Shown here: in pieces, positions 45,049 through 53,281 of the stretch
Position numbering within the stretch: the stretch's first letter is position 1
Layout of the letters: every line of letters begins with the position of its first letter
Position numbers and translations under genes: made by a program
Source: Flavobacterium pokkalii
GTDB taxonomy: Bacteria > Bacteroidota > Bacteroidia > Flavobacteriales > Flavobacteriaceae
Assembly (NCBI RefSeq): GCF_014596575.1
Contig: NZ_NASZ01000019.1
Location: 1 to 64,000, forward strand
Direction: 5' to 3'
Length of the DNA stretch: 64,000 nt
The notes under the pieces: model-generated
The model's input: only the letters and a program-made list of their open reading frames with translations
What the model was told of the DNA's origin: nothing
Database searches by the model: none

Positions 45049-45708
45049 ATGTCAATACCTACTAATTTACAGCAAGTAAAATCAACATTGCCTGAAAACG
45101 TAACGCTGGTTGCAGTTTCTAAAACCAAACCCGTTTCGGATTTAATGCAGGCTTACGAAGCAGGACAACGCATTTTTGGAGAAAACAAAATCCAGGAAAT
45201 GGTTGAAAAATGGGAACAAATGCCTAAAGATATTCAATGGCACATGATTGGTCATGTGCAAACGAATAAGGTCAAATTCATGGCACCGTTTGTGAGTTTG
45301 ATTCATGGCGTGGATAGTTTGAAATTATTACAGGAAATCAACAAACAGGCTCAAAAAAACAACCGTATAATTGATTGCCTGTTGCAAATACACATTGCCG
45401 ACGAAGAAACAAAATTCGGATTTGACGAAGAAGAACTTGAAATACTTTTAAACTCAATTGAATTTCAGGAAATGAAAAACATTCGTATTTTGGGATTGAT
45501 GGGAATGGCTACATTTACAGATAATCAGGAAAAAGTAAAACAGGAATTCACACACTTGAAAGCGATTTTTGACAGTATTCAAATGCAGTCAGTTCCAACA
45601 TTAAACTTTTCTACATTATCCATGGGTATGTCTGGCGATTATAAATTAGCTATCGAATGCGGTAGCAATATGATACGTGTGGGTAGCAGCATTTTTGGAA
45701 GTAGATAA
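45049..45708 (+). CDS. YggS/PROSC-family PLP homeostasis protein
   Basis: A 219-residue alanine-racemase-fold protein that binds pyridoxal phosphate and helps balance free PLP and amino acid pools. The PLP lysine is in LVAVSKTKP (Lys25 from this start). GENKIQEMVEKWE, WHMIGHVQTNKV, LMGMATFTDN, and LSMGMSGDYKLAIECGSNMIRVGSSIFG complete the family pattern. An ATG six bases upstream (45043) is also possible; MSIPTNLQQVKSTLP fits the family better. Confidence 0.94.
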   Translation: MSIPTNLQQVKSTLPENVTLVAVSKTKPVSDLMQAYEAGQRIFGENKIQEMVEKWEQMPKDIQWHMIGHVQTNKVKFMAPFVSLIHGVDSLKLLQEINKQAQKNNRIIDCLLQIHIADEETKFGFDEEELEILLNSIEFQEMKNIRILGLMGMATFTDNQEKVKQEFTHLKAIFDSIQMQSVPTLNFSTLSMGMSGDYKLAIECGSNMIRVGSSIFGSR

Positions 45709-45730
45709 TATTTAAATTAAGAATAAACGA

Positions 45731-45783
45731 TTATTGATTTCAGTTTTAAACTGGACACTAAAAACCGAACACTGAACACTATT
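45731..45783. repeat. ACACT-rich repeated phrase before the exonuclease gene
   Basis: GGACACTAAAAACCGAACACTGAACACT contains three ACACT words at near-regular spacing, directly before the TTG start at 45784. Similar phrases are, from memory, scattered in Flavobacterium intergenic DNA. A weaker related sequence, TAGTGTTTAGTGTG, lies at about 19700-19713 in reverse orientation. Confidence 0.35.
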
Positions 45784-47145
45784 TTGTACGCAATACTAGA
45801 CATAGAAACTACCGGAGGACAATACAATGAAGAGGGCATTACCGAAATCGCTATTTATAAGTATGACGGTCACCAAATTGTAGATCAATTCATTAGTTTG
45901 GTCAATCCTGAAATTCCTATCCAACCGTTTGTGGTCAAATTAACCGGAATTAATAACGCGATGTTGCGTTCGGCTCCAAAATTTTTTGAAGTAGCCAAAC
46001 GCATTATTGAAATAACCGAAGGTTGCATTTTAGTCGCTCACAATGCCGATTTTGATTATCGAATATTGCGAATAGAATTTCGTCGTTTGGGTTATGATTT
46101 TAATGCCAAAACCCTTTGCACGGTTGAATTATCTCAAAAATTATTACCGGAGCAAACATCGCATAGTTTAGGAAAATTGGTTCGTGCTTTAGGAATCCCA
46201 ATGGCTGACAGACACCGTGCCAGCGGAGACGCTATGGCAACGGTAAAACTGTTCAAAATGCTTTTGGATAAAGATGTTGAAAAAACCATTATCAGCGGTT
46301 TGATTAAATCGGAAATCCAAAAAGGAATTGCGCCTAAATTATTAGATATTATCGACAGCCTGCCTTCAAAAACCGGAGTATATTATATTCACAATGAAGA
46401 AGGTAAAATTATTTTTATTGGCAAAAGCCGAAATATCAAAAAAAGAGTCAATCAGCATTTTACCGGAATTACCCGAAGTGCTAAAAAAATTCAGAAAGAA
46501 GTTTTTACGGTTACCTACGAAGAAACCGGAAACGAACTTATAGCAATGATTAAAGAACTTCAGGAAATCAAGGTTAACAAACCTGTTTACAACCGTTCTT
46601 CCCGCAAAGATCGCTTTTCATGGGCTATTTATTCCGAAAAAGACACCGAAGGTTATCTGCAATTGAAATTGCAAAAAACCGATGGCCGCAAAAAAGAAAT
46701 TCTTTCCTACGCAAATGCCCTGGACGGAAAAAACGCCTTATTTCGCATAACGGCTAATTATCATTTGTGTCAAAAATTAACCGGATTATATGAAACAAAA
46801 ACCCATTGTTTCCAGCACACCATAAACGAATGTGACGGCGCTTGCATAGGCAAAATTCCTAGTTCGGAATACAATGAAAGAGTGCTCCGGTTTATTGACA
46901 AAAACAGTTTTGAAAACAAAAATTTAATCATCATTGACCGCGGCAGAAATACCAGCGAAAGAAGTGCTGTTTTAGTAGAAAATGGTGTTTTTAAAGGTTA
47001 TGCTTTTTATGATTTGAATTACCAGATTACCAATCCGAATATCCTGAAAAATATTCTGGTTCCTATGGAAAGCAGTCGGGACATTCAACGTCTGATTCAG
47101 GCTTACATTAGAAAAAACAAAGCGATAAAAATCATTCATTTTTAA
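45784..47145 (+). CDS. DnaQ-like 3'-5' exonuclease fused to a GIY-YIG nuclease domain
   Basis: A 453-residue two-nuclease protein. Residues 1-165 form a DEDD exonuclease: AILDIETTGG (catalytic Asp6 and Glu8), LVAHNADFDYRIL, and HRASGDAMATVKLF. At about residue 197 TGVYYIHNEEGKIIFIGKSRNIKKRVNQHF begins a UvrC/Cho-type GIY-YIG domain, and a Cys-containing region (THCFQHTINECDGACIGKI) follows. UvrB-binding and helix-hairpin-helix regions of UvrC are absent. It likely acts in DNA repair, as proposed for Cho-like proteins. The start is TTG, giving MYAILDIETTGG. Confidence 0.9.
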   Translation: MYAILDIETTGGQYNEEGITEIAIYKYDGHQIVDQFISLVNPEIPIQPFVVKLTGINNAMLRSAPKFFEVAKRIIEITEGCILVAHNADFDYRILRIEFRRLGYDFNAKTLCTVELSQKLLPEQTSHSLGKLVRALGIPMADRHRASGDAMATVKLFKMLLDKDVEKTIISGLIKSEIQKGIAPKLLDIIDSLPSKTGVYYIHNEEGKIIFIGKSRNIKKRVNQHFTGITRSAKKIQKEVFTVTYEETGNELIAMIKELQEIKVNKPVYNRSSRKDRFSWAIYSEKDTEGYLQLKLQKTDGRKKEILSYANALDGKNALFRITANYHLCQKLTGLYETKTHCFQHTINECDGACIGKIPSSEYNERVLRFIDKNSFENKNLIIIDRGRNTSERSAVLVENGVFKGYAFYDLNYQITNPNILKNILVPMESSRDIQRLIQAYIRKNKAIKIIHF

Positions 47146-47156
47146 ATTACCATTGC

Positions 47157-47990
47157 ATGAGCTTTTTATCAACATATGCACTTTTCAGAAAAAAAGTTTA
47201 CGTAGTAATTTATCAAACTAACACCAAAGCCGGACGTTTATTTGATTTAATATTACTGGGACTCATTCTTTTCAGTGTCTTGTTGGTAATGATGGAAACG
47301 GTTTCAGAATTTAATTTAAAATACCATTCCTATCTAATAACATTCGAATGGATCATTACGATACTGTTTACCATTGAATATATTTTTCGAATTCTTTCCA
47401 TCAACAAGCCTGTACGCTATATTTTTAGCTTTTACGGAATCATCGATTTACTGGCTATTTTACCAATGTACCTTTCACTGGTAATTACCGGAAGTAATAT
47501 TTTGACGGTCATCAGAGCGTTACGATTGTTGCGTTTGTTTAAAATTTTGAATAATCCGCAGTTTACCACACAATCTTTAAAACTAAAAAGAGCACTAGAA
47601 GCAAGCAAAGGAAAAATTGTCGTTTTTATTTATTTTGTTCTCATCAGCACCATAATTATTGGTTCTACCATGTATCTGATTGAAGGTAAAGAAAGTGGTT
47701 TTACCAGTATTCCTACCAGCATTTATTGGACTATTGTAACCTTGACCACTGTAGGTTATGGCGATATTTCACCTCAAACTCCTTTGGGACAATTTATAGC
47801 TTCCTTTGTTATGATTATGGGTTATGGCATCATTGCTGTTCCCACCGGAATCGTATCTGCTGAAATCAATAAAATAAATAAAAGTAAAGATGTTACGCCT
47901 CAAAATCCCTGCATAAATTGTGATAACACCGATTATCCTGGCAATGCAAAATTTTGTCCTCAATGCGGACATTCATTAGAAAACAATTAA
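47157..47990 (+). CDS. Voltage-gated-type potassium channel with C-terminal zinc ribbon
   Basis: A 277-residue six-segment channel protein. S1-S4 lie at about residues 30-140; the S4-like segment has regularly spaced arginines (VIRALRLLRLFKIL). The pore holds the selectivity filter TVGYGD at 198-203, followed by the S6 helix. The end reads NPCINCDNT...FCPQCGHSLENN, a CxxC-CxxC zinc ribbon. The stop is one base before the miaA start, so the genes are coupled. K+ selectivity is inferred from the filter. Confidence 0.92.
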   Translation: MSFLSTYALFRKKVYVVIYQTNTKAGRLFDLILLGLILFSVLLVMMETVSEFNLKYHSYLITFEWIITILFTIEYIFRILSINKPVRYIFSFYGIIDLLAILPMYLSLVITGSNILTVIRALRLLRLFKILNNPQFTTQSLKLKRALEASKGKIVVFIYFVLISTIIIGSTMYLIEGKESGFTSIPTSIYWTIVTLTTVGYGDISPQTPLGQFIASFVMIMGYGIIAVPTGIVSAEINKINKSKDVTPQNPCINCDNTDYPGNAKFCPQCGHSLENN

Positions 47991-47991
47991 A

Positions 47992-48915
47992 ATGAAACAC
48001 CTCATTACCATAGTCGGACCTACAGCCATTGGAAAAACAGCTTTGAGTATTCAACTGGCTAATCATTTTAATTGCGAAATTGTTTCCTGCGACAGTCGGC
48101 AGTTTTTTAAAGAAATGACTATCGGAACAGCCGTCCCTAATGCTGATGAATTGGCTGCTGCAACACATCATTTTATCCAAAGCAAATCAATTTTTGAAAA
48201 TTATACCGTAGGCGATTACGAAAAAGAAGCCATTTCTAAAATTGATAGCTTATTCCAATACAATGATTATGTAATTTTGGTCGGAGGTTCGGGCTTATAT
48301 GTCAATGCGGTTTTGAAGGGTTTTGATGATTTTCCGGACATTGATAGCGCTATTCGTGAAGAAGTTACTGCTAATTATGAAAATTTGGGACTGAATTATT
48401 TACAGGAACAACTTCAAAAATTGGATCCAGACTATTTTGAAAAAATCACCAATGAAAATCCGCAAACCTTACTCAATCCGCAACGCATGATGCGATTTGT
48501 GGAAGTTTGTTTGGGCACCGGAAAACCTTATTCTTCTTTTTTAAACCAAAAGAAAAACGAGCGTAACTTCACTCCTATTCTCATCGGTTTAGAAGCCGAC
48601 AGGGAAATGATGTACAACCGCATCAATCTCCGCGTGGACATTATGATGAACGAAGGTTTGCCAAAAGAAGCCGAAAATTTATATCCACACAAAGCATTAA
48701 ATGCACTTCAAACGGTTGGTTACCGTGAATTATTTGCTTATTTTGACAAAGAATTCACTTTGGAGTTTGCCATTGAAGAAATCAAGAAAAACACCCGTCG
48801 TTTTGCAAAACGCCAATTAACCTGGTTCAAACGCGATGAAAACACCAAATGGTTTGATTTTCAAACACCAATAAATAAAATTATTGATTACATTGATTCT
48901 CAAACAAAATCATAA
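47992..48915 (+). CDS. miaA: tRNA dimethylallyltransferase
   Basis: Adds a dimethylallyl group to A37 of tRNAs that read codons beginning with U. The P-loop VGPTAIGKT is at residues 8-16. CDSRQFFKEMTIGTA forms the A36/substrate motif, LVGGSGLYVNAVLKGFDDFP is the family loop, and NTRRFAKRQLTWFKRD lies near the C-terminus. The 307-residue length is normal. The start is one base after the K+ channel stop. The acyl-ACP thioesterase follows at 27 bases. Confidence 0.97.
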   Translation: MKHLITIVGPTAIGKTALSIQLANHFNCEIVSCDSRQFFKEMTIGTAVPNADELAAATHHFIQSKSIFENYTVGDYEKEAISKIDSLFQYNDYVILVGGSGLYVNAVLKGFDDFPDIDSAIREEVTANYENLGLNYLQEQLQKLDPDYFEKITNENPQTLLNPQRMMRFVEVCLGTGKPYSSFLNQKKNERNFTPILIGLEADREMMYNRINLRVDIMMNEGLPKEAENLYPHKALNALQTVGYRELFAYFDKEFTLEFAIEEIKKNTRRFAKRQLTWFKRDENTKWFDFQTPINKIIDYIDSQTKS

Positions 48916-48942
48916 ATCGTTAATCTGAAATCATAAATTTAC

Positions 48943-49683
48943 ATGCCTATTTCTCCTAATTTCACTTCTGTTTTAAGCAAAGATTACGAAATCAACTTTA
49001 CGCAATGTTTGCCTTCAGGAAGTATAAAATACACCGAATTATGCAACCTTTTGCAACTTACTGCTGCAGAACACGCCGAAATTGGAGGCATCAGCTTTAG
49101 CGATATGCAGCAATTTGATCAGGCATGGGTTTTAAGCCGAATGCGGGTTGAAATTACCTCTTTACCCAAATGGAAAGATACTGTGACGGTAAAAACATGG
49201 ATTAACAGTCTGGAAAATTCCCGTTCGGTACGTGCCATGGAAATGTATTTGAATGGAGAAAAAATTGTAGGCTGCGAAACTTTTTGGGCTGTTTTTAATA
49301 CCAAAAGCCGTCGTCCGGAACTTTTAAGTTTGACACACGACCATTTCGAACTTTTTCCGGAAGTAAGAGCCACCAAAGAAGGTTTTTCAAAAATTGACAT
49401 CAATCCCGATAAAGAAGAAGTTTTTGGCAAAACGGTTATTCTGTCTGATTTGGACATTGTCAATCACGTCAATAATGTCAAATATCTGGAATGGTGTATG
49501 GATTTGGTTGATGAAAACATCATTTTGAAACAAAAAATCAAAAGTTTTGAAATGAATTTCATGAAGGAACTTTCTCTACGTGATCAGGTAATTATTCATG
49601 AAAATGTTGCTGATGAATGCATTGTTTTTAGCATCACTAAAGAAGATAAAAACTGTTATGCATTGCAGATGAATTTGAAGTAA
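48943..49683 (+). CDS. Acyl-ACP thioesterase (double hotdog)
   Basis: A 246-residue thioesterase of the FatA/plant-like acyl-ACP group. It has two hotdog halves. The first holds LLQLTAAEHAEIGGISFSDM and QAWVLSRMRVEI. The second has the catalytic region SDLDIVNHVNNVKYLEWCMD, in which Asn and His belong to the active site. It releases fatty acids from the acyl carrier protein. The preferred chain length is unknown. Confidence 0.9.
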   Translation: MPISPNFTSVLSKDYEINFTQCLPSGSIKYTELCNLLQLTAAEHAEIGGISFSDMQQFDQAWVLSRMRVEITSLPKWKDTVTVKTWINSLENSRSVRAMEMYLNGEKIVGCETFWAVFNTKSRRPELLSLTHDHFELFPEVRATKEGFSKIDINPDKEEVFGKTVILSDLDIVNHVNNVKYLEWCMDLVDENIILKQKIKSFEMNFMKELSLRDQVIIHENVADECIVFSITKEDKNCYALQMNLK

Positions 49684-49697
49684 ACATATAAAACAAA

Positions 49698-50033
49698 ATG
49701 ATTAAAATTGAAAAATATAATCAATCAAAAACAATTAAAATAACAACATGCATTTTTGTTATTTTAATATTAGTCTTTATAATTTCAACTTTTGCTAGAT
49801 ATTATTCAACAAAATTAAATCTAACAAACCCTTTAATTCCAAAATATTTGGTCGAAATGTCTATTAGACCATTTTTAAAGAAAGGAATAATATTAATTAG
49901 TGGGCTTTTTGGAGTTTTAGCCTTATCATTTCTTAAAAAAAATCTTTTGGCTTTTATCCTTGGACTTATAGTAATAACATATTTTATTTTCTCAAATCAC
50001 TATATAGGAAGTTGGCATACTCAAATTAACTAA
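49698..50033 (+). CDS. Small three-helix membrane protein of unknown function
   Basis: A 111-residue protein I do not recognise. Membrane helices fall at about residues 14-36, 57-75 and 79-98, with a short N-terminal basic stretch and a loop rich in Pro/Leu. No motif is visible. Codon use is AT-rich and similar to the zeta-like genes that follow, and both look accessory compared with the housekeeping genes around them. Confidence 0.6.
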   Translation: MIKIEKYNQSKTIKITTCIFVILILVFIISTFARYYSTKLNLTNPLIPKYLVEMSIRPFLKKGIILISGLFGVLALSFLKKNLLAFILGLIVITYFIFSNHYIGSWHTQIN

Positions 50034-50084
50034 TATTCTAAATCTTAAATCTCACTAAAACATTCTTTACTTATATTTGTAAAA

Positions 50085-50660
50085 ATGGAAGAAAGAAATT
50101 TATATATAATTGCTGGTTGTAACGGTGCTGGAAAAACCACTGCATCATTTACAATTTTACCAGAAATACTGGATTGTAAAGAATTTGTGAATGCTGATGA
50201 AATTGCGAAAGGTCTTTCGCCATTCCAACCTGAAAAAGTAGCATTTGAGGCTGGTAGAATAATGCTTCATCGAATTAATGAACTACTTTTTCAAAACCAA
50301 AATTTTGCTTTTGAAACGACACTTGCCACAAGAAGTTACAAAAACAAAATTATTGAAGCTAAAAGCAAAAATTACAACGTCACTTTACTCTTTTTTTGGT
50401 TAAAAAATCCTGAATTAGCGATAGAAAGGGTAAAAACAAGAGTTTCTGAAGGTGGTCATAATATCCCAGTTGATGTAATTGAACGTAGATATAGTAAGGG
50501 TATTAAAAACTTATTCGAAATTTACATCCCAATTACAGATCAAGTTCTTATCTTTGATAATTCAGAAGGCCAACATAAATTAATTGCTGAAAAATCAAGT
50601 AGTGAAGATTTAAACATTCTTAACGAACAGAAGTTTAACGAATTAAAAAAAAACTTATGA
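50085..50660 (+). CDS. Zeta-toxin-like ATPase (predicted ABC-type ATPase family)
   Basis: A 191-residue P-loop protein of the COG4185/zeta-toxin-like group. Walker A is GCNGAGKTT from residue 11. NADEIAKGLSPFQPEKVAFEAGR contains the conserved NxD motif after it, and FETTLATRSY is the FETTL motif of zeta kinases. LLFFWLKNPELAIERVKTRVSEGGHNIP carries the arginines that bind phosphate. Zeta toxins phosphorylate UDP-N-acetylglucosamine, but whether this branch does so is unknown. The stop overlaps the start of a 48-codon gene (TTATGA), suggesting a toxin-antitoxin-like pair. Confidence 0.85.
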   Translation: MEERNLYIIAGCNGAGKTTASFTILPEILDCKEFVNADEIAKGLSPFQPEKVAFEAGRIMLHRINELLFQNQNFAFETTLATRSYKNKIIEAKSKNYNVTLLFFWLKNPELAIERVKTRVSEGGHNIPVDVIERRYSKGIKNLFEIYIPITDQVLIFDNSEGQHKLIAEKSSSEDLNILNEQKFNELKKNL

Positions 50661-50803
50661 CACCTGAAGCCAAAATAGAACGTAGAAATAAAATCATAAA
50701 GGGACTTGAAAAAGCTTATGAGAAAATGCTTCTTTTCAAAAAAAAACATAAAAGCGAACTTGTAATCATCAAAAATAATAAGATTGTAAAAATAAAAATG
50801 TAA
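50657..50803 (+). CDS. 48-residue basic protein coupled to the zeta-like ATPase
   Basis: The ATG lies inside the stop codon region of the upstream gene (ATGA overlap), and the frame is open for 48 codons: MTPEAKIERRNKIIKGLEKA at the start and a tail reading VIIKNNKIVKIKM. The protein is very lysine-rich with a predicted N-terminal helix. I recall similarly placed small proteins next to zeta-like ATPases in Flavobacteriia, but cannot confirm. It could be an antitoxin or a partner. A terminator lies about 95 bases downstream. Confidence 0.65.
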   Translation: MTPEAKIERRNKIIKGLEKAYEKMLLFKKKHKSELVIIKNNKIVKIKM

Positions 50804-50893
50804 CACACTTTTGTTATTGAATTTATCTTTTATATCAAAAACACAATTAGATAATTTCAAAAACAATCTTAATTTTTACTAATAAAAAGTTAT

Positions 50894-50928
50894 AAAGCCA
50901 GGCTGAATTTTCATGCTTGGCTTTTTTT
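50894..50928 (+). terminator. Intrinsic terminator overlapping the M23 peptidase start
   Basis: AAAGCCAGGC (50894-50903) pairs with GCTTGGCTTT (50915-50924) with one wobble, followed by a T run to 50928. It should end the zeta-like transcript. The only ATG of the M23 gene (50913) is inside it. Confidence 0.75.
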
Positions 50929-51626
50929 GTGTTACTTTAATAAAAAAAGAAATCATCGAAAATCTGTTCCAAAATAGCGATTCTGTCCATTTATTAGTCA
51001 ATGCGCATTCCCAAGAAGATTATTTTACTTTGGATTTATCGGTTTCGAATTCGGATTTAAATAAATTCAACTTAAATAATGTTTCGGCGTTTGAAACCTA
51101 TCTGGAAGAACAACGAAAAAAAACAGCAGGCAAAATCGCTTTTGGCGGCTATCTTGAAAAACGGAATTTGTACCAAAGAAGTTCCAATTTTAAAAATAAA
51201 ACTACTCAGGAACGCAACATTCATATAGGTATTGACTTATGGGCAGCAGCCGGAACTGCCGTCATTTGTCCGCTTGATGGCTGTGTGCATAGTTTTAAAA
51301 ACAATACTTCCACAGGCGATTATGGTCCGACAATTATTTTGAAACATCAAATCAAAAATCAGGAATTTTATACTTTATTCGGACATCTGTCGTTAGAAAG
51401 TATAACAAATCTAAAAGTCGGGACGCTTTTTAAAAAAGGACAACAACTGGCAACTTTGGGAAAACCGGAAGTAAATGGCGATTATGCGCCGCATTTGCAT
51501 TTTCAAATCATCAAAAATATCGGCGATTTTTCAGGTGATTATCCGGGTGTTTGCAGTGAAAATGATTTGGATTTTTACAAAAAAAATTGTCCCAACCCTA
51601 ATCTGTTATTAAAAATAAAAAAGTAA
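50913..51626 (+). CDS. M23-family peptidoglycan peptidase-like protein
   Basis: A LytM/M23 domain protein of up to 237 residues. The zinc site is built from HIGIDLW (His and Asp) and HLHFQI near the C-terminus, with FYTLFGHLSLE between. It cuts peptide cross-links of peptidoglycan, but no signal peptide is visible, so cytoplasmic or non-classical action, or a different substrate, is possible. The only in-frame ATG is in the terminator hairpin; the true start may be a non-ATG codon a few residues later (the first ~8 residues, MLGFFCVT, look unlike a protein N-terminus). The lipoprotein gene starts one base after its stop. Confidence 0.82.
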   Translation: MLGFFCVTLIKKEIIENLFQNSDSVHLLVNAHSQEDYFTLDLSVSNSDLNKFNLNNVSAFETYLEEQRKKTAGKIAFGGYLEKRNLYQRSSNFKNKTTQERNIHIGIDLWAAAGTAVICPLDGCVHSFKNNTSTGDYGPTIILKHQIKNQEFYTLFGHLSLESITNLKVGTLFKKGQQLATLGKPEVNGDYAPHLHFQIIKNIGDFSGDYPGVCSENDLDFYKKNCPNPNLLLKIKK

Positions 51627-51627
51627 A

Positions 51628-52104
51628 ATGAAAAAACTGATTCTTATCTTAAGCCTGATTGCAGTAGTAGGATGTAAATCAAAAAAAGCACATCAAAAAG
51701 AACCAAAACCGGATGATATTGTAAAATTGGCTTCAAGCCAAATCAATTCAAGTCAGAAAAACAAAGCTTACGAATTAGGCAAACGCGTTTTAATGACCTG
51801 TAATACTTCCAAGTTTAAACCGTTTACAAGCAGTGAAGCTACGGCTTCGGTAATTCATAATATTACCATAGATAAACTTTCAAAAACCTGCACGAAATTC
51901 AGAATGTGGTATGGCAGTTTTATTGACTTACAACTGGCAGAAGTATATCAAAATAACGAAGATCAAACTACCGTCTATCGATTTAAGGCTTTATATACTA
52001 AAAAAGTAGCCAACAAAGAATTGCGTGTTTTTATAAATTCCGAAAATCTGGTTTCAGCCATAAAAACCTCTGATTGGGTTGACCATTTCACCTATAACAA
52101 ATAA
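51628..52104 (+). CDS. Small lipoprotein of unknown function
   Basis: A 158-residue protein with a lipoprotein signal (VVGC, Cys16) followed by a lysine-rich spacer. The remainder looks like an alpha/beta fold with several beta strands (FRMWYGSFIDLQLAEVYQ, TTVYRFKALYTKKVANKELRVFINS). I do not recognise the family. It is one base from the M23 gene stop, so both proteins are probably made together; a cell-envelope role is likely. Confidence 0.75.
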   Translation: MKKLILILSLIAVVGCKSKKAHQKEPKPDDIVKLASSQINSSQKNKAYELGKRVLMTCNTSKFKPFTSSEATASVIHNITIDKLSKTCTKFRMWYGSFIDLQLAEVYQNNEDQTTVYRFKALYTKKVANKELRVFINSENLVSAIKTSDWVDHFTYNK

Positions 52105-52194
52105 GAGCAGTTAAATATGAAATCAAAATCCACCAACTATTTTTGACCACATTACCATAACAAAAAAACAACTAAATCAGCACTTAAACTCCAA

Positions 52195-52524
52195 TTATTG
52201 CCAATTCAATTCGCTTATTTCGATAAATTCCAATGCTGGAATAGCATTTTCAAAGCGGTATTTTTTCCCTTTGGAAGCCAGTTTCCAAAAAAAATCAGCG
52301 TCAATCGGATAAGGGATTTTTAAGGACAAAATCCGGTTTTTATCAGGAATTGTTTTCGCAATTCCATAAACGTAATTCATGACATCATAAACGGTAAACT
52401 GAAGCTGAAATTCGGCTCGGAGTTCTTCGCTATTTGCTAAACAAACAGTGGAAGTTTCCGTTTCTAAATCCTGAAACGGAACTCCCACTATCTTTTCTAA
52501 AGTTTCAAAAACAATACTTTTCAT
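52195..52524 (-). CDS. Hypothetical protein of 109 residues
   Basis: I do not recognise this protein. It is acidic to neutral and mixed alpha/beta, and has no signal peptide or membrane segment. It reads KSIVFETLEKIVGVPFQDLE at the start and YPIDADFFWKLASKGKKYRFENAIPAL near the end. It is 27 bases downstream of the nucleosidase gene on the same strand, which makes it probably co-transcribed and supports it being a real gene. Confidence 0.6.
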   Translation of the reverse strand: MKSIVFETLEKIVGVPFQDLETETSTVCLANSEELRAEFQLQFTVYDVMNYVYGIAKTIPDKNRILSLKIPYPIDADFFWKLASKGKKYRFENAIPALEFIEISELNWQ

Positions 52525-52551
52525 AAGCTTTTGAAAAACAATTGTGATTTT

Positions 52552-53136
52552 TTATCCAATTTGAAAAATTTCGCCAAATGCCAAAGCCGCTTTATGCACT
52601 AAAACCGGCCAGTCTTCGGCTGCATTATCATCGGCGCCATCAGAGATATATTTTAGACATAAAAACGGTATTTTCTCTTTCATCGCAATGGTTGCAATTG
52701 CATAAGCTTCCATATCCACAACGTCATACTTGGTTTCAGTATGTCCCATTTCAAAATTATCGCCGGTTCCGCAAATTCCGAGGGGAAATGGCTCCATTTG
52801 CAATCCATACTGCAAAACAGACGGAATATTAGTATATGGCGTTACATAACGTTCATAACCCAATCCGCTCACATCCATGTCACGCTGTACAAACTGAGTA
52901 CAACACACCACATCACCCTTTTTAAAAGCACTACTTCCTGCCGAACCCAAATTAACAATTAAATCCGGTTTTTTTTGATGAATGGCTTTCGTCAATTCAT
53001 AAGTTGCATTTACTTTTCCTACTCCTACAAACAAGGTATTTTGTTCGTTAAATACCTCAGCTGCTTCCATTTCTAAAGCAAAGACAAACAGTATGTTTTC
53101 TATTTGAAATTGATAGTTTTGATTAATTGTTATCAC
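52552..53136 (-). CDS. Phosphorylase-superfamily nucleosidase (MTA/SAH nucleosidase-like)
   Basis: A 194-residue member of the purine nucleoside phosphorylase superfamily. LIVNLGSAGSS supplies the phosphate or ribose-binding loop, and VDMEAYAIATIAMKEKIPFLCLKYISDGAD carries the ribose-binding Glu of MTAN-type enzymes and the catalytic Asp. It likely removes adenine or a related base from methylthioadenosine or S-adenosylhomocysteine. The futalosine route is unlikely because menF points to the classical menaquinone pathway. Confidence 0.85.
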   Translation of the reverse strand: MITINQNYQFQIENILFVFALEMEAAEVFNEQNTLFVGVGKVNATYELTKAIHQKKPDLIVNLGSAGSSAFKKGDVVCCTQFVQRDMDVSGLGYERYVTPYTNIPSVLQYGLQMEPFPLGICGTGDNFEMGHTETKYDVVDMEAYAIATIAMKEKIPFLCLKYISDGADDNAAEDWPVLVHKAALAFGEIFQIG

Positions 53137-53224
53137 GTATTTTAATTATTTTATCAATCTGTTAAATTAAAAATGCAAAATTACAAATTATAAACCGTAC
53201 TCCGGAATATTAAAAATTTGAACT

Positions 53225-53260
53225 AAAAAAAGCCATCAATGAGTAATCAAAGATGGCTTT
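53225..53260 (-). terminator. Intrinsic terminator of the TPR gene
   Basis: AAAGCCATC (53229-53237) pairs with GATGGCTTT (53252-53260). On the minus strand it is followed by seven T, 21 bases after the stop of the TPR gene. Confidence 0.75.
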
Positions 53261-53281
53261 GGGTGTTGTAGTCTACAAAAC

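Noticed and set aside
45731-45783. CRISPR-like or tandem repeat array
   Set aside because: The ACACT words are short, irregularly spaced and few; there are no spacers or cas genes.
52552-53136. Futalosine hydrolase (MqnB) identity for the nucleosidase
   Set aside because: The fold would allow it, but menF indicates the classical menaquinone route and no mqn genes are nearby.
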